Positions 34,091 to 43,626 of a stretch of 64,000 nucleotides of DNA are shown here, piece after piece (position 1 is the first letter of the stretch; each line of letters opens with the position of its first letter). The notes under the pieces were generated by a model. The model was not told where the DNA came from, did no database searches, and saw only the letters and a program-made list of their open reading frames with translations. Source of the DNA: an uncultured Halomonas sp. (GTDB taxonomy: Bacteria; Pseudomonadota; Gammaproteobacteria; Pseudomonadales; Halomonadaceae); contig NZ_CANMTQ010000007.1 of the NCBI RefSeq assembly GCF_947500835.1, positions 186,001 to 250,000 of the forward strand. The letters run 5' to 3'. A program made the position numbers and the translations under genes.

Positions 34091-34104
34091 TGACCAAATG
34101 GTCA
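34091..34104. promoter_or_regulatory. RutR-like TetR operator between xdhA and the regulator gene
   Basis: TGACCAAATGGTCA is a perfect palindrome matching the RutR recognition pattern TTGACCAnnTGGTCAA except at its outermost base on one side. It lies 67 bases upstream of xdhA and 60 bases upstream of the regulator. On the minus strand the edge of the palindrome forms TTGACC, a possible -35 element for xdhA, so binding would block that promoter. Confidence 0.75.
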
Positions 34105-34163
34105 AGATGTATTTAGCGTGGCGCAAAGCCCGAACAAGTGCAAGACCGACAAGAGTAATCACA

Positions 34164-34811
34164 ATGACGATTCTGATTTCGCCGGAGGCGACCCAGACCC
34201 GACAACGCAATGAGCAGAAGATTTTCGATGCGGCGGAGTTCATTTTCGCCAGCCATGGTTATCGAGGCGCAAGCGTTCAGGCCATTGCCGAAGCGGCAGA
34301 ATTGCCCAAATCCAATGTGCTGTACTATGTGGGCAGCAAGCGAAAGCTCTATGTCGCCTTGCTGGAACGCATGATGGTGAGCTGGAATGCCATGCTCGAC
34401 GATATCAGCGTGGAAGATGATCCTGCTGAAGTTCTGGAAGCCTTCATTCGTAGCAAGATGGAACTCACTCGCACCCATCCACAAGGCTCACGCCTGTTTG
34501 CCGCGGAGATACTTCAAGGCGCGCCTTTTCTTCAGGACTATTTGCGCGGCGAGCTACGAGAGTGGGTGCAGAGCAGGGCTGCAGTGTTCAAGCAGTGGGC
34601 CGATCAAGGCTTGATGGATCCGGTGGATCCGGTATGGCTAATATTTCTTATCTGGTCGTCGACTCAACATTATGCGGATTTCGAGGCACAAATTCTGGGA
34701 ATAACCGATAAAGAGTCGCTGAGTGAGGGGGATTATCAGCGTATCACCGACTTCCTGTGTCGAGTGATTCTTCAGGGCTGCGGGGTTGTCCGCCGCCCTG
34801 AAGCGTTTTGA
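34164..34811 (+). CDS. TetR family transcriptional regulator, RutR-like
   Basis: 215 residues from MTILISPEATQTR (34164). Helix-turn-helix at about 20-65 (KIFDAAEFIFASHGYRGASVQAIAEAAELPKSNVLYYVGSKR) and the C-terminal TetR_C_6/RutR-type ligand domain (MDPVDPVWLIFLIWSSTQHYADFEAQI, which matches RutR well). E. coli RutR senses uracil and controls pyrimidine and purine genes. Here the location divergent to xdhABC and the operator at 34091 suggest control of purine breakdown. The earlier ATG at 34098 lies inside the operator and is rejected as start. Confidence 0.85.
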   Translation: MTILISPEATQTRQRNEQKIFDAAEFIFASHGYRGASVQAIAEAAELPKSNVLYYVGSKRKLYVALLERMMVSWNAMLDDISVEDDPAEVLEAFIRSKMELTRTHPQGSRLFAAEILQGAPFLQDYLRGELREWVQSRAAVFKQWADQGLMDPVDPVWLIFLIWSSTQHYADFEAQILGITDKESLSEGDYQRITDFLCRVILQGCGVVRRPEAF

Positions 34812-34833
34812 AGAAGGGGGAAGGCCCTGTTAT

Positions 34834-35577
34834 TCAGAGTTTCCAGGTAACAATTAGCTGCGGATTGTCTTCATCCGCCCCCTTGATGCCGAACTTGTTA
34901 CGCCAGACCTGATACTCCACACCCGCATAGAGACGATCCTCGGCGCCCCAGAAATTGCCAACATCAAGCAGCAGCTGCGGGGCGGCATTGATATTGTAAT
35001 CAGTCTTGCCCTCGGAGCCGGCGTAATCGAAATGGCCCTTGAAAAACCACTTTGTCTCGGCGATATCGAACTTTGATCCCCATACCAGGGTGGTCTGCCA
35101 GGTGTCGCCGGGCTTGTTCTGATCGTCCCGGGCATAGACGTTGAACTGAAAGTAGTCCATGAGTGGCACGTCAATATCGAAGCCTATGCCATACAGGCGC
35201 CGGTTGATATCCTCGCCCATTTCAAGCTGGCCCGCGAGAAGCACGTCCTTTACCGGCCCGAAGGAGAGATCCCGGCCGGTCAGCTTGCCAAAGCTCAAGC
35301 GGGGAGCAAACTCGCCGTAGAGTGTCGGGCCGCCGGAAGTATTGCCGCCGCTCAAATTCGTATAATCAAAGAAGAAGTAGTTATCGCCGTATTCCCAGCC
35401 GTTGGCCATTTCGAAGGTGGCCATGGAGCGCTCTTCCTCGCCGACGGCATAATCCCAACCGTAGAGAAGTGAAATGTTCGATGAGGTCCAGGCCTGAGCT
35501 TGGGTCGTTACGCCACCAAGAAGCAGGCCGAGGGCGCAGGAGGCAGTCAGCAGTTTTTTTGTTGTTCCAATGGTCAT
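34834..35577 (-). CDS. Outer-membrane nucleoside channel (Tsx/OmpK family)
   Basis: 247 residues from MTIGTTKKLLTA (35577). Signal peptide about 1-28 (cleaved after TQAQA). The mature protein is a 12-strand barrel of the Channel_Tsx family: WTSSNISLLYGWDY at the start, DNYFFFDYTNLSG, YGEFAPRLSFGKLTGR, and the C-terminal strand NPQLIVTWKL. Tsx channels admit nucleosides across the outer membrane, which fits the purine gene cluster. A 91-residue upstream in-frame extension overlaps gntR on the opposite strand and lacks a signal sequence, so it is excluded. Divergent from gntR, convergent with the TetR gene. Confidence 0.88.
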   Translation of the reverse strand: MTIGTTKKLLTASCALGLLLGGVTTQAQAWTSSNISLLYGWDYAVGEEERSMATFEMANGWEYGDNYFFFDYTNLSGGNTSGGPTLYGEFAPRLSFGKLTGRDLSFGPVKDVLLAGQLEMGEDINRRLYGIGFDIDVPLMDYFQFNVYARDDQNKPGDTWQTTLVWGSKFDIAETKWFFKGHFDYAGSEGKTDYNINAAPQLLLDVGNFWGAEDRLYAGVEYQVWRNKFGIKGADEDNPQLIVTWKL

Positions 35578-35586
35578 TGTATTCTC

Positions 35587-35631
35587 GATTGTATCCAATG
35601 ATTGTTTTGATTGTGTCCTTATACGGTATAC
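35587..35631. promoter_or_regulatory. Repeated half-sites between tsx and gntR
   Basis: GATTGTATCC (35587-35596) and GATTGTGTCC (35609-35618) are direct repeats exactly 22 bases apart (two helical turns), followed by the palindrome GTATAC (35626-35631). GntR/FCD regulators usually bind TnGTATACnA-type sites, so this is a likely operator array for the adjacent regulator. Inferred by eye. Confidence 0.4.
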
Positions 35632-35735
35632 AAAATAATAGAACCAATGGCAATACTGCCTTTTGTCGAATACGCATGGTTTCCATCGATGACAAATGCG
35701 ATGGTGATTAGATAACCACCGGGGAAGATGAAAAC

Positions 35736-36476
35736 GTGAACGAGGATTGGACAAAACATATAGTGGCAGGAGGGGCTGGCAAGCTGCGCAACGCCGATCA
35801 GCATATCGTCGACATGATTCGTCAGGCGGTTCTGACACAACGTCTGCCACCCGGCACGCGTCTACCGGAAGTTTCGCTGGGAGACATATTCGGCGTTAGT
35901 CGCTCGGTAATCAGAAAAGCGCTGACACGCTTGGCAGCGGATCACATCATCGTGCAACACCCCAATCAGGTAGCGCGAATCGCGGCGCCGGACATCGTCG
36001 AAACCCGGGAAATATTTGCTGCCCGTCGACTGGTGGAAGGCGAGATCGCATCATTGATGGCTGGCAAGTTGACACAAGCTCAGCGCAAGAATCTGGCCAG
36101 CATCATTGAAGAAGAACAGCAGGCTCACCAACATGGCGATGAAGCCAAACGAGTCGAGTGCTCACTGGCAGTGCATCGCTATCTAGCCGATCAATCACCC
36201 AATCGCGTACTAGGCATAATGTTGACCGACCTGATCTTGCGTACCTCCATTGTCATTGCGCTTTACAAGCGAGCGGGTATGCAGGCGTGCTATCTGGATC
36301 ACGATCATGCGGATTTACTGCTGCTGCTGGAAAATGGGCCAGCGGATGAAGCTTGTCATCGAATGCGCGCGCATCTGAGTGCGCTCGAGGCGTTACTCGA
36401 TCTTCGAGCCCAGGAAACGCATATCGATCTGGCTTCGATTTTAGGGGTGCCCAGCGATGCCAATGCAGCACATTAG
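35736..36476 (+). CDS. GntR family transcriptional regulator (FCD domain)
   Basis: 246 residues. N-terminal winged helix (about 22-85: VDMIRQAVLTQRLPPGTRLPEVSLGDIFGVSRSVIRKALTRLAADHII, the GntR signature), followed by an all-helical FCD ligand domain (ETREIFAARRLVEGEIASLMAG and LAVHRYLADQSPN). GTG start at 35736 behind GGGGAAG. A four-codon reading frame (ATG AAA ACG TGA, 35728-35739) overlaps the start codon out of frame. Location next to tsx suggests a purine or nucleoside-responsive repressor. The ligand is unknown. Confidence 0.87.
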   Translation: MNEDWTKHIVAGGAGKLRNADQHIVDMIRQAVLTQRLPPGTRLPEVSLGDIFGVSRSVIRKALTRLAADHIIVQHPNQVARIAAPDIVETREIFAARRLVEGEIASLMAGKLTQAQRKNLASIIEEEQQAHQHGDEAKRVECSLAVHRYLADQSPNRVLGIMLTDLILRTSIVIALYKRAGMQACYLDHDHADLLLLLENGPADEACHRMRAHLSALEALLDLRAQETHIDLASILGVPSDANAAH

Positions 36477-36502
36477 ACAATAAAAAAACTATTGTACAAG
36501 GG

Positions 36503-36608
36503 TTGTACGTGGCGTGCCTGTGAGTTAAATTAAAGACGTTCGATGATTTGTCCCGTTCGAACACCTCACTATTTACCGGCCTCATCCCCCCCGAGGCCGG
36601 CTTTTTTT
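36503..36608 (+). ncRNA. Candidate small RNA with own promoter and intrinsic terminator
   Basis: A TTGTAC (-35, 36503-36508), 17-base spacer and TAAATT (-10, 36526-36531) are followed by a possible transcript of about 70 bases starting near 36538. It contains a stem GTTCGA / TCGAAC (36538-36543 with 36557-36562) and ends in the strong terminator CCGGCCTC / GAGGCCGG plus seven T (36576-36608). The same terminator could simply end gntR, whose stop codon is 100 bases upstream. No ORF is present. Confidence 0.35.
36576..36608 (+). terminator. Rho-independent terminator downstream of gntR
   Basis: An 8-base perfect stem CCGGCCTC (36576-36583) / GAGGCCGG (36593-36600) with a 9-base loop, followed by CTTTTTTT. 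Confidence 0.88.
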
Positions 36609-36753
36609 GTATAGGTAACAAGCCAAATATACCACCGTCCATAGACGTTCCAGGAAAAGGGCGATCGTCGCTTTCCCAACAAAAGTCGGCTATTGGTTTA
36701 CTTCCACGACTAGGGCAAGATGCCTGCATAAGCTTTTCAGGTAAGAGGATAGT

Positions 36754-37305
36754 ATGCGCTGGCTGAAAATAGTGATGTTGAGCAGTCTGATGGCGTTGAC
36801 CGGCTGTGCCAGCATGATGTCCTCTTCCGTGAGCGAGGCAACGCTCGAGCGCCATCTGGCAGAAGCCGTGGCGGATTTCGATCGGGAGCAGTTACGTGCC
36901 GGCTCGCCATTGTCCCTGGTACTGGAATCCTCGGACATCACCGTGGGGCCGCAAGGTCGAAATACCGTATTGTTGGATGTGGCTGGGCAGGCATCCTTCA
37001 GTTTTCTTGCATCGACGCTGCCTGCAAATATCCAGCTAAGCCTTGAAGGCACCCCTTATTTCGACGCCCAGGAAGGGGCTATCTACATTCGTCGGCTGAA
37101 GCTGTTGGATAGCCATGTCGACGCCCCTTGGTTGCCTATCGATCTGGCGCCTTTCACTCAGATGGCGGCACGACTGGTTGCACAGCGTCTGGAGAGCGTG
37201 CCGGTGTATCGGCTTGAAGAGGCGGGGTGGGGAGCACGTACGCTATCAAAGGGCATGACGCTGCGCACTGAACCAGGACGGTTGGTATTCGAGCCTGCAC
37301 GGTAG
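36754..37305 (+). CDS. DUF1439 lipoprotein
   Basis: 183 residues. Lipoprotein signal MRWLKIVMLSSLMALTGC (lipobox LTGC, cysteine at 18), followed by the DUF1439 fold (VSEATLERHLAEAVADFDRE, LSLVLESSDITVGPQGRNTVLLDVAGQASFSF, EGAIYIRRLKLLDSHVD, and PVYRLEE near the end), as in E. coli YceB. These proteins are bound to the inner leaflet of the outer membrane or the inner membrane and bind hydrophobic ligands in a tubular lipid-binding-type fold. The physiological role is unknown. A terminator follows at 37464. Single-gene unit. Confidence 0.85.
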   Translation: MRWLKIVMLSSLMALTGCASMMSSSVSEATLERHLAEAVADFDREQLRAGSPLSLVLESSDITVGPQGRNTVLLDVAGQASFSFLASTLPANIQLSLEGTPYFDAQEGAIYIRRLKLLDSHVDAPWLPIDLAPFTQMAARLVAQRLESVPVYRLEEAGWGARTLSKGMTLRTEPGRLVFEPAR

Positions 37306-37463
37306 TTAATCGGTAGTGGCTGGATTAGAAAATATGACTATAGCATCGATAAACAGCCTATTAATGTCGTCTTTTTTCCAATTGATTTAATTTTCATAAG
37401 GTTAGAATGATTTCGCTACACCTAAAGTGCTCGCACACTGGCTAGCTCTTATAAAGAGCCAGC

Positions 37464-37505
37464 AAAACCACCATTTGGCATAAGTCTGTCAATGGTGGTT
37501 TTTTT
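37464..37505 (+). terminator. Rho-independent terminator between DUF1439 gene and L,D-transpeptidase gene
   Basis: AAAACCACCATT (37464-37475) pairs with AATGGTGGTT (37491-37500), followed by further T to 37505. It serves the plus-strand lipoprotein gene. A weaker minus-strand U tract may also serve the convergent transpeptidase gene. A second small hairpin, GCTCTT/AAGAGC, lies at 37445-37459. Confidence 0.8.
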
Positions 37506-37521
37506 ATTATCCGCAGCTCGT

Positions 37522-38181
37522 TTACCCTCGAATAACCACCTTCGTACCTACATTCAACCACTTGTTCAGAGCAAGAATTTCGGCATTGGTTACTGCCACA
37601 CAGCCTGCGGTCCAGTCACGCTTCTGGTGAATCCATAGTGGGCTGCGGCCCAGGCCATGAATGCCGATATAGCCGCCAAGAGGCGTGTCCGCCGGGGCAA
37701 CGCCATGGCGCTTGCGGTAGCTCAAGTAGTGCTGGTAGTCCTTGTCCGAAAGGATACCGTCTTCCCAGGCATCATGAGCGATTTGAGGCGTGGGATAGTC
37801 GATGCCGAAGAACAGGCGAAACTTGCTGTTTCTATTAACACGTCGAATGGTGAATACCCCGGTTGGTGTCTGCTTGCTGCCCCGCAGTCGGACTGCCTTG
37901 GAGCCCGCGGCGCCATAAGCCAGATAGGGAATGCTCTCAAGACGAATGCCGCCTTGATAGACCACGAGTTCGCGCTTGAGCAGATCGATATGTACCCAGG
38001 GCTCATCCGCGTCGACGCCAAGTGGACGTGTTGGAGCGTCAAGAAAATCCCATAACGTTTCCAAGGTCGAAAGTGCTGACTCTTTGATCGCTGAGCTTGA
38101 GACGTCAATTGCCGCATGAGCGCTGCTGAATGCCAGGCTTAGAAGGCCGACCAGGAGGACGCGGGTAAGCCAATTCTTCAT
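37522..38181 (-). CDS. L,D-transpeptidase (YkuD family)
   Basis: 219 residues from MKNWLTRVLL (38181), which gives a proper signal peptide (VLLVGLLSLAFSSAHA). The YkuD domain begins at WVHIDLLKRELVVYQGG (about 60) and contains KQTPTGVFTIRRV, IGIHGLGR and the catalytic HXX..SXGC-type motif, here WTAGCVAVTNAEI with the active cysteine near residue 195. It would cross-link peptidoglycan or attach proteins to it in the periplasm. The 34-residue extension upstream is not signal-like. No neighbouring operon partner. Confidence 0.88.
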   Translation of the reverse strand: MKNWLTRVLLVGLLSLAFSSAHAAIDVSSSAIKESALSTLETLWDFLDAPTRPLGVDADEPWVHIDLLKRELVVYQGGIRLESIPYLAYGAAGSKAVRLRGSKQTPTGVFTIRRVNRNSKFRLFFGIDYPTPQIAHDAWEDGILSDKDYQHYLSYRKRHGVAPADTPLGGYIGIHGLGRSPLWIHQKRDWTAGCVAVTNAEILALNKWLNVGTKVVIRG

Positions 38182-38545
38182 GATAGGTTTCCAGAAATAT
38201 TGCGATGCTGCTAGTTTCTCGGAAACCGAAAATTTCAAAGCTCGGGAAAGGCAGTATTTCCACGCGTTATTGGCGCGATTCATACTCTTCGTTGAACCAA
38301 CTTCCAGCGCTCTTGTACTACTACAGAGGCAAGCCCCGATCGTTTGAAAAACTCAGGGACGTTAGTCGTGCACAAAAAAGGTGAACGACGTCATACAAGG
38401 AACCCGTGACCATGTCCAATAGCTTGTGTTGCACCACCAATATGGATGGTCGGCAGCTAAGTGGCTTTTCAAGTTCGTCGCCCATTGAATTCACTGTAGC
38501 CAACGGCATCGCTCTGCTTCATGCCTTCTGTTATCGGGAGGCGTC
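38182..38545. other. 363-base gap between the L,D-transpeptidase and fdhD genes
   Basis: This divergent region should hold both promoters. The only coding candidate seen is the 45-codon ORF at 38412-38549. No terminator, repeat or RNA gene was recognised in the rest. Confidence 0.5.
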
Positions 38546-38549
38546 ATGA
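38412..38549 (+). CDS. Possible 45-residue protein overlapping fdhD
   Basis: The ORF starts at an ATG nine bases after AAGGAA and ends in a TGA that overlaps the fdhD ATG as ATGA. The peptide begins MSNSLCCTTNMDGRQLSGF and ends HAFCYREAS, and has three cysteines. It matches no family I recognise. The ribosome site and the coupling-type overlap argue for translation. The short length and lack of known homologue argue for caution. Confidence 0.3.
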   Translation: MSNSLCCTTNMDGRQLSGFSSSSPIEFTVANGIALLHAFCYREAS

Positions 38550-39373
38550 CGATTGCTTCCGTGAATATCGATCATGTGGGTGGCGTTCTGGTCGACATAC
38601 TGGCTCACGACGATAACGGCCTGGAAATGCGTGATGATCAGGTGGCGATCGAAGAAGCACTGGAAATTCGTCTGGTCGGTACCGAGCCTGTCATCACCAT
38701 GCGCACCCCGGGGAACGATCGGGAACTGGCGGCGGGATTGATGCTCAGCGAAGGGATTGTCAAACGGGCCCGGGATTTCTCGACCATCAGCGTTTTGGTA
38801 GATCAGCCGAACGTGGTCCAGATCGTGCTGCGCAGCGCAGACCCGAACAGGACGGCCCTACTCGAGCGATCATCCCTGTCCAACAGCGCCTGTGGAGTTT
38901 GCGGCAAGAAAAAACTCAATCTGGAATCGATGCAAGGACTGTCGCCGCTTTCCCAAGGGCCAGAAGTCTCGCACCGGTTGATCAACTCCCTGGCGCTGCT
39001 CATGAAAGCGCAGCAGGAACTGTTTGCCGCAACCGGCGGGCTGCACGGTGCGGCGCTGTTCGACGGCGAAGGTCAAATACGGGCATTGCGAGAAGATGTG
39101 GGACGTCATAATGCCCTGGACAAGCTTCTAGGCTGGGCGCTATTGAACGATCAACTGCCCCTTGATGATCACATCGTCATGCTCAGCGGACGCGTCAGCT
39201 TCGAGCTGATGCAAAAGTGCATCATGGCGAGAGTGCCGCTGGTCTGCGCCGTGTCGGCGCCAAGCAGCTATGCGGTACGCCTGGCCCGAGAATTCGGCGT
39301 TACCCTGGTCGGTTTCCTGAGGGACGGACGCTTCAATGTCTATGCCAATCCTGAGCGCATCGTCTCGATGTGA
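38546..39373 (+). CDS. fdhD: Formate dehydrogenase accessory sulfurtransferase FdhD
   Basis: 275 residues. Family motifs: ALEIRLVGTEPVITMRTPGNDRELAAGLMLSEGIV (about 35-70), the sulfur-carrying CGVCGKKKL (cysteines about 113-116), ATGGLHGAALFD, and LREDVGRHNALDKLLGWAL. FdhD transfers sulfur from IscS to the molybdenum cofactor of formate dehydrogenase. Good GGGAGG site before the ATG. No formate dehydrogenase subunit is in the window, so its client must be elsewhere. Convergent with ligB, with no terminator in the 67-base gap. Confidence 0.92.
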   Translation: MTIASVNIDHVGGVLVDILAHDDNGLEMRDDQVAIEEALEIRLVGTEPVITMRTPGNDRELAAGLMLSEGIVKRARDFSTISVLVDQPNVVQIVLRSADPNRTALLERSSLSNSACGVCGKKKLNLESMQGLSPLSQGPEVSHRLINSLALLMKAQQELFAATGGLHGAALFDGEGQIRALREDVGRHNALDKLLGWALLNDQLPLDDHIVMLSGRVSFELMQKCIMARVPLVCAVSAPSSYAVRLAREFGVTLVGFLRDGRFNVYANPERIVSM

Positions 39374-39440
39374 GTAATCGCATTTTAGGGGGGGCACCAA
39401 TCGGCCTGACTGTTGTTGCACTAGATAGCGCTAGACAGTA

Positions 39441-41270
<1,830 letters not shown>

Positions 41271-41309
41271 CTACGGTCAACTGCGGTTAACTATATTTAT
41301 TGACTATTG

Positions 41310-43382
41310 CTACTTGTCGCTTTGAGTCAGCAGGGCATAATCGAGCAGGATCTGTCCTGCTTCAATGATCTGAGCGCGATCTGTGGGCTCGTCTTTTTTC
41401 TTCCCGTTTTCCTTTTCGCTGCCCATCGGCTCTTCGCTAGCATCGTCGATCCAGGTATCCAGTGTCTCCAGGTCCAACGCACGGCGGCGCTGATTTTCTA
41501 GGGCAAGCTGCTCGCCTTCTTGAGCCTTCATTTCACGCTGACGCTGTTCTCGGTTCAGGCTGATAGTGGTCTGCTGCTCACGCAATTGCTTGGTGAGCTT
41601 CGCTTGACGCGCAAGATAGGCGAAGTTGGCATCGTTCTTGGCACGTTGCTCGTGCTTTTTCTCAAGCAAAGATAGATATTGATCCGGCTTGCCATATTGC
41701 CGATATTGCACTGGGCGCACCGTATCCCAGGGCAACGCATTATCAAGGGCGCTCTCGCCGATCAGATCAGGATCGATCAGGTTGGGGAATTCCAGGTCAG
41801 GGTAGACACCGCGGTGCTGAGTGCTTTCTCCAGAGATGCGATAGAACTTGGCTCGGGTCAACTTGATCTGGCCGTGATTCAGGTCGCTGAGTGTCTGCAC
41901 GGTACCCTTGCCGAAGGTACGATTTCCCAGGACGAGCCCGCGTCCATAATCCTGAATGGCCCCCGCTACGATCTCGGAAGCCGAGGCGGAAAGCCGATTG
42001 ACGAGAACCGCCAGTGGCCCTTCATAAGCGCTGCCGCTGTCGGTGTCACCATAAAGGCTGATACGACCCTGGGCGTCTCGAACCTGAACCGTCGGGCCGC
42101 GATCGATGAACAGGCCGATCAGGGAGTTGGCTTCCTGGAGGGCGCCGCCGCCGTCGTTACGCAAATCCAGAACGATACCTTCTACGTTCTGGGCCTTGAG
42201 TTTCTCGATCTCCTTGGTCACGTCCCGAGTCGTGCTGCGATAATCCTTTTCACCGGCCTGCCATGCATCGAAATCCACATAGAACGTGGGGATATTGATG
42301 ACACCGATCCGATGCTCTTTGCCATCACGCTCCAAGGTGATGACATCGCTATGGGCTGCCTGATCCTCGAGCTTGACCGTATCCCGTACAATCTTGACGA
42401 TTCGGGAGCGGGTCACGTCCACCGCCTTGGCCGGAATGACGTCCAGACGCACCGTGGAGCCCTTGGGACCGCGGATCAGATCGACGACTTCATCCAGGCG
42501 CATGCCCACCACATTGGTGGTTTCGCCTTTCTCGCCCTGGCCAACACCAACGATGCGATCCGCGGGCTGCAATACGCCGCTCTTGTCCGCCGGGCCTCCC
42601 GCTACCAGGCTCGAGACCTTGACGTACTCTCCTTCGGACTGAAGCAGGGCGCCAATGCCTTCCAGGGAAAGCTTCATCTGTATATCGAAGGACTCCCCTT
42701 GGCGCGGCGACAGATACTCGGTGTGAGGGTCGGCGGTGCTGGTCGCCGCCGCCATGAATAGACCGAAGACATCTTCCGAATTGGTCTGGCGAAGGCGGGA
42801 TAGCTGTCCCGAATAGCGCTCGCGCAGCGTTTTTTGGATCTCTTGTGGACTCTGATCGCTTAGCGAAAGAGAGAGTGCCGCATTTTTCAAACGTTTTAGC
42901 CACAGCGAGTCCAGAGCTTCTTGAGTCTTTTCCCAAGGAACATCCTCGCGCTCTATGATAAGACGTTCATTGCTTGAATAATCGAAATCGAGCCCTGCGT
43001 CGATCTTCTCGATCAGCCATTCAAGGCGTGATTCAAGACGCTCCTGATACTGCTCGTAGAACGCATAAACCCGCTCGAGCTCTCCTTCGGAGAGCGCATC
43101 GTCCAAGGTGGTGCGTAAATCATCGAAAGCGTCTATGTCGCGCTGCAAAAAATAAGCGCGCTGAGAGTCCAGCACATCAAGAAGCTGTGCAAAGGCCTGC
43201 TCCGACCAGTCATCGTTCAAGGAGATATCGGCGTAGTGGCCATAACGCAGTGACTCGGCAACCTCAGTGGCGGCCTGCCGTTGGGTATCCGTGGGCTTGG
43301 GTTCGGCAAGAGCCGAGGTACTCAACGCGACCAGTATCGAGGCGACTGTGGCGCAGCACCGAGTAGCTGCAATCAGACTCAT
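41310..43382 (-). CDS. prc: Carboxy-terminal processing protease Prc (Tsp)
   Basis: 690 residues. Signal peptide (CCATVASILVALSTSALA, about 9-26), N-terminal Prc domain, PDZ domain around 245-330 (LSLEGIGALLQSEGEYVKVSSLVAGGPADKSGVLQPADRI), then the S41 protease domain with the catalytic Ser in VNRLSASASEIVAGAIQDYGRG and Lys in GNRTFGKGTVQTL. The C-terminal DUF3340 region follows, with coiled coil (EKKHEQRAKNDANFAYLARQ). It degrades or trims periplasmic proteins with hydrophobic C-termini, including murein hydrolases. Length is typical. Divergent from the M18 aminopeptidase gene. Confidence 0.94.
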   Translation of the reverse strand: MSLIAATRCCATVASILVALSTSALAEPKPTDTQRQAATEVAESLRYGHYADISLNDDWSEQAFAQLLDVLDSQRAYFLQRDIDAFDDLRTTLDDALSEGELERVYAFYEQYQERLESRLEWLIEKIDAGLDFDYSSNERLIIEREDVPWEKTQEALDSLWLKRLKNAALSLSLSDQSPQEIQKTLRERYSGQLSRLRQTNSEDVFGLFMAAATSTADPHTEYLSPRQGESFDIQMKLSLEGIGALLQSEGEYVKVSSLVAGGPADKSGVLQPADRIVGVGQGEKGETTNVVGMRLDEVVDLIRGPKGSTVRLDVIPAKAVDVTRSRIVKIVRDTVKLEDQAAHSDVITLERDGKEHRIGVINIPTFYVDFDAWQAGEKDYRSTTRDVTKEIEKLKAQNVEGIVLDLRNDGGGALQEANSLIGLFIDRGPTVQVRDAQGRISLYGDTDSGSAYEGPLAVLVNRLSASASEIVAGAIQDYGRGLVLGNRTFGKGTVQTLSDLNHGQIKLTRAKFYRISGESTQHRGVYPDLEFPNLIDPDLIGESALDNALPWDTVRPVQYRQYGKPDQYLSLLEKKHEQRAKNDANFAYLARQAKLTKQLREQQTTISLNREQRQREMKAQEGEQLALENQRRRALDLETLDTWIDDASEEPMGSEKENGKKKDEPTDRAQIIEAGQILLDYALLTQSDK

Positions 43383-43626
43383 TAATCAAGCACTCCAGGA
43401 TTCATGTAAACTTGCTACTTTGACTCTGTTCTTTATAGAAATGTACAAAAACATACAAAATATTAGCGTCCAATCTCTACAAAAAGATACCTAAGCCAGG
43501 CAAGAGTTCCAATTTTCGACCATTCATGTTGTGTCGGACCCGAGGTTCCAACATGGGCTTGGTTTACGCTGGCGTGCCATTGTAGCAGCCTGTTACGCGA
43601 TAAATAGTCTCTTGATGAGGATTAGC

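Noticed and set aside
36554..36566. GTTCGAAC resembling a tRNA T-loop
   Set aside because: No acceptor, D or anticodon arms fit around it.
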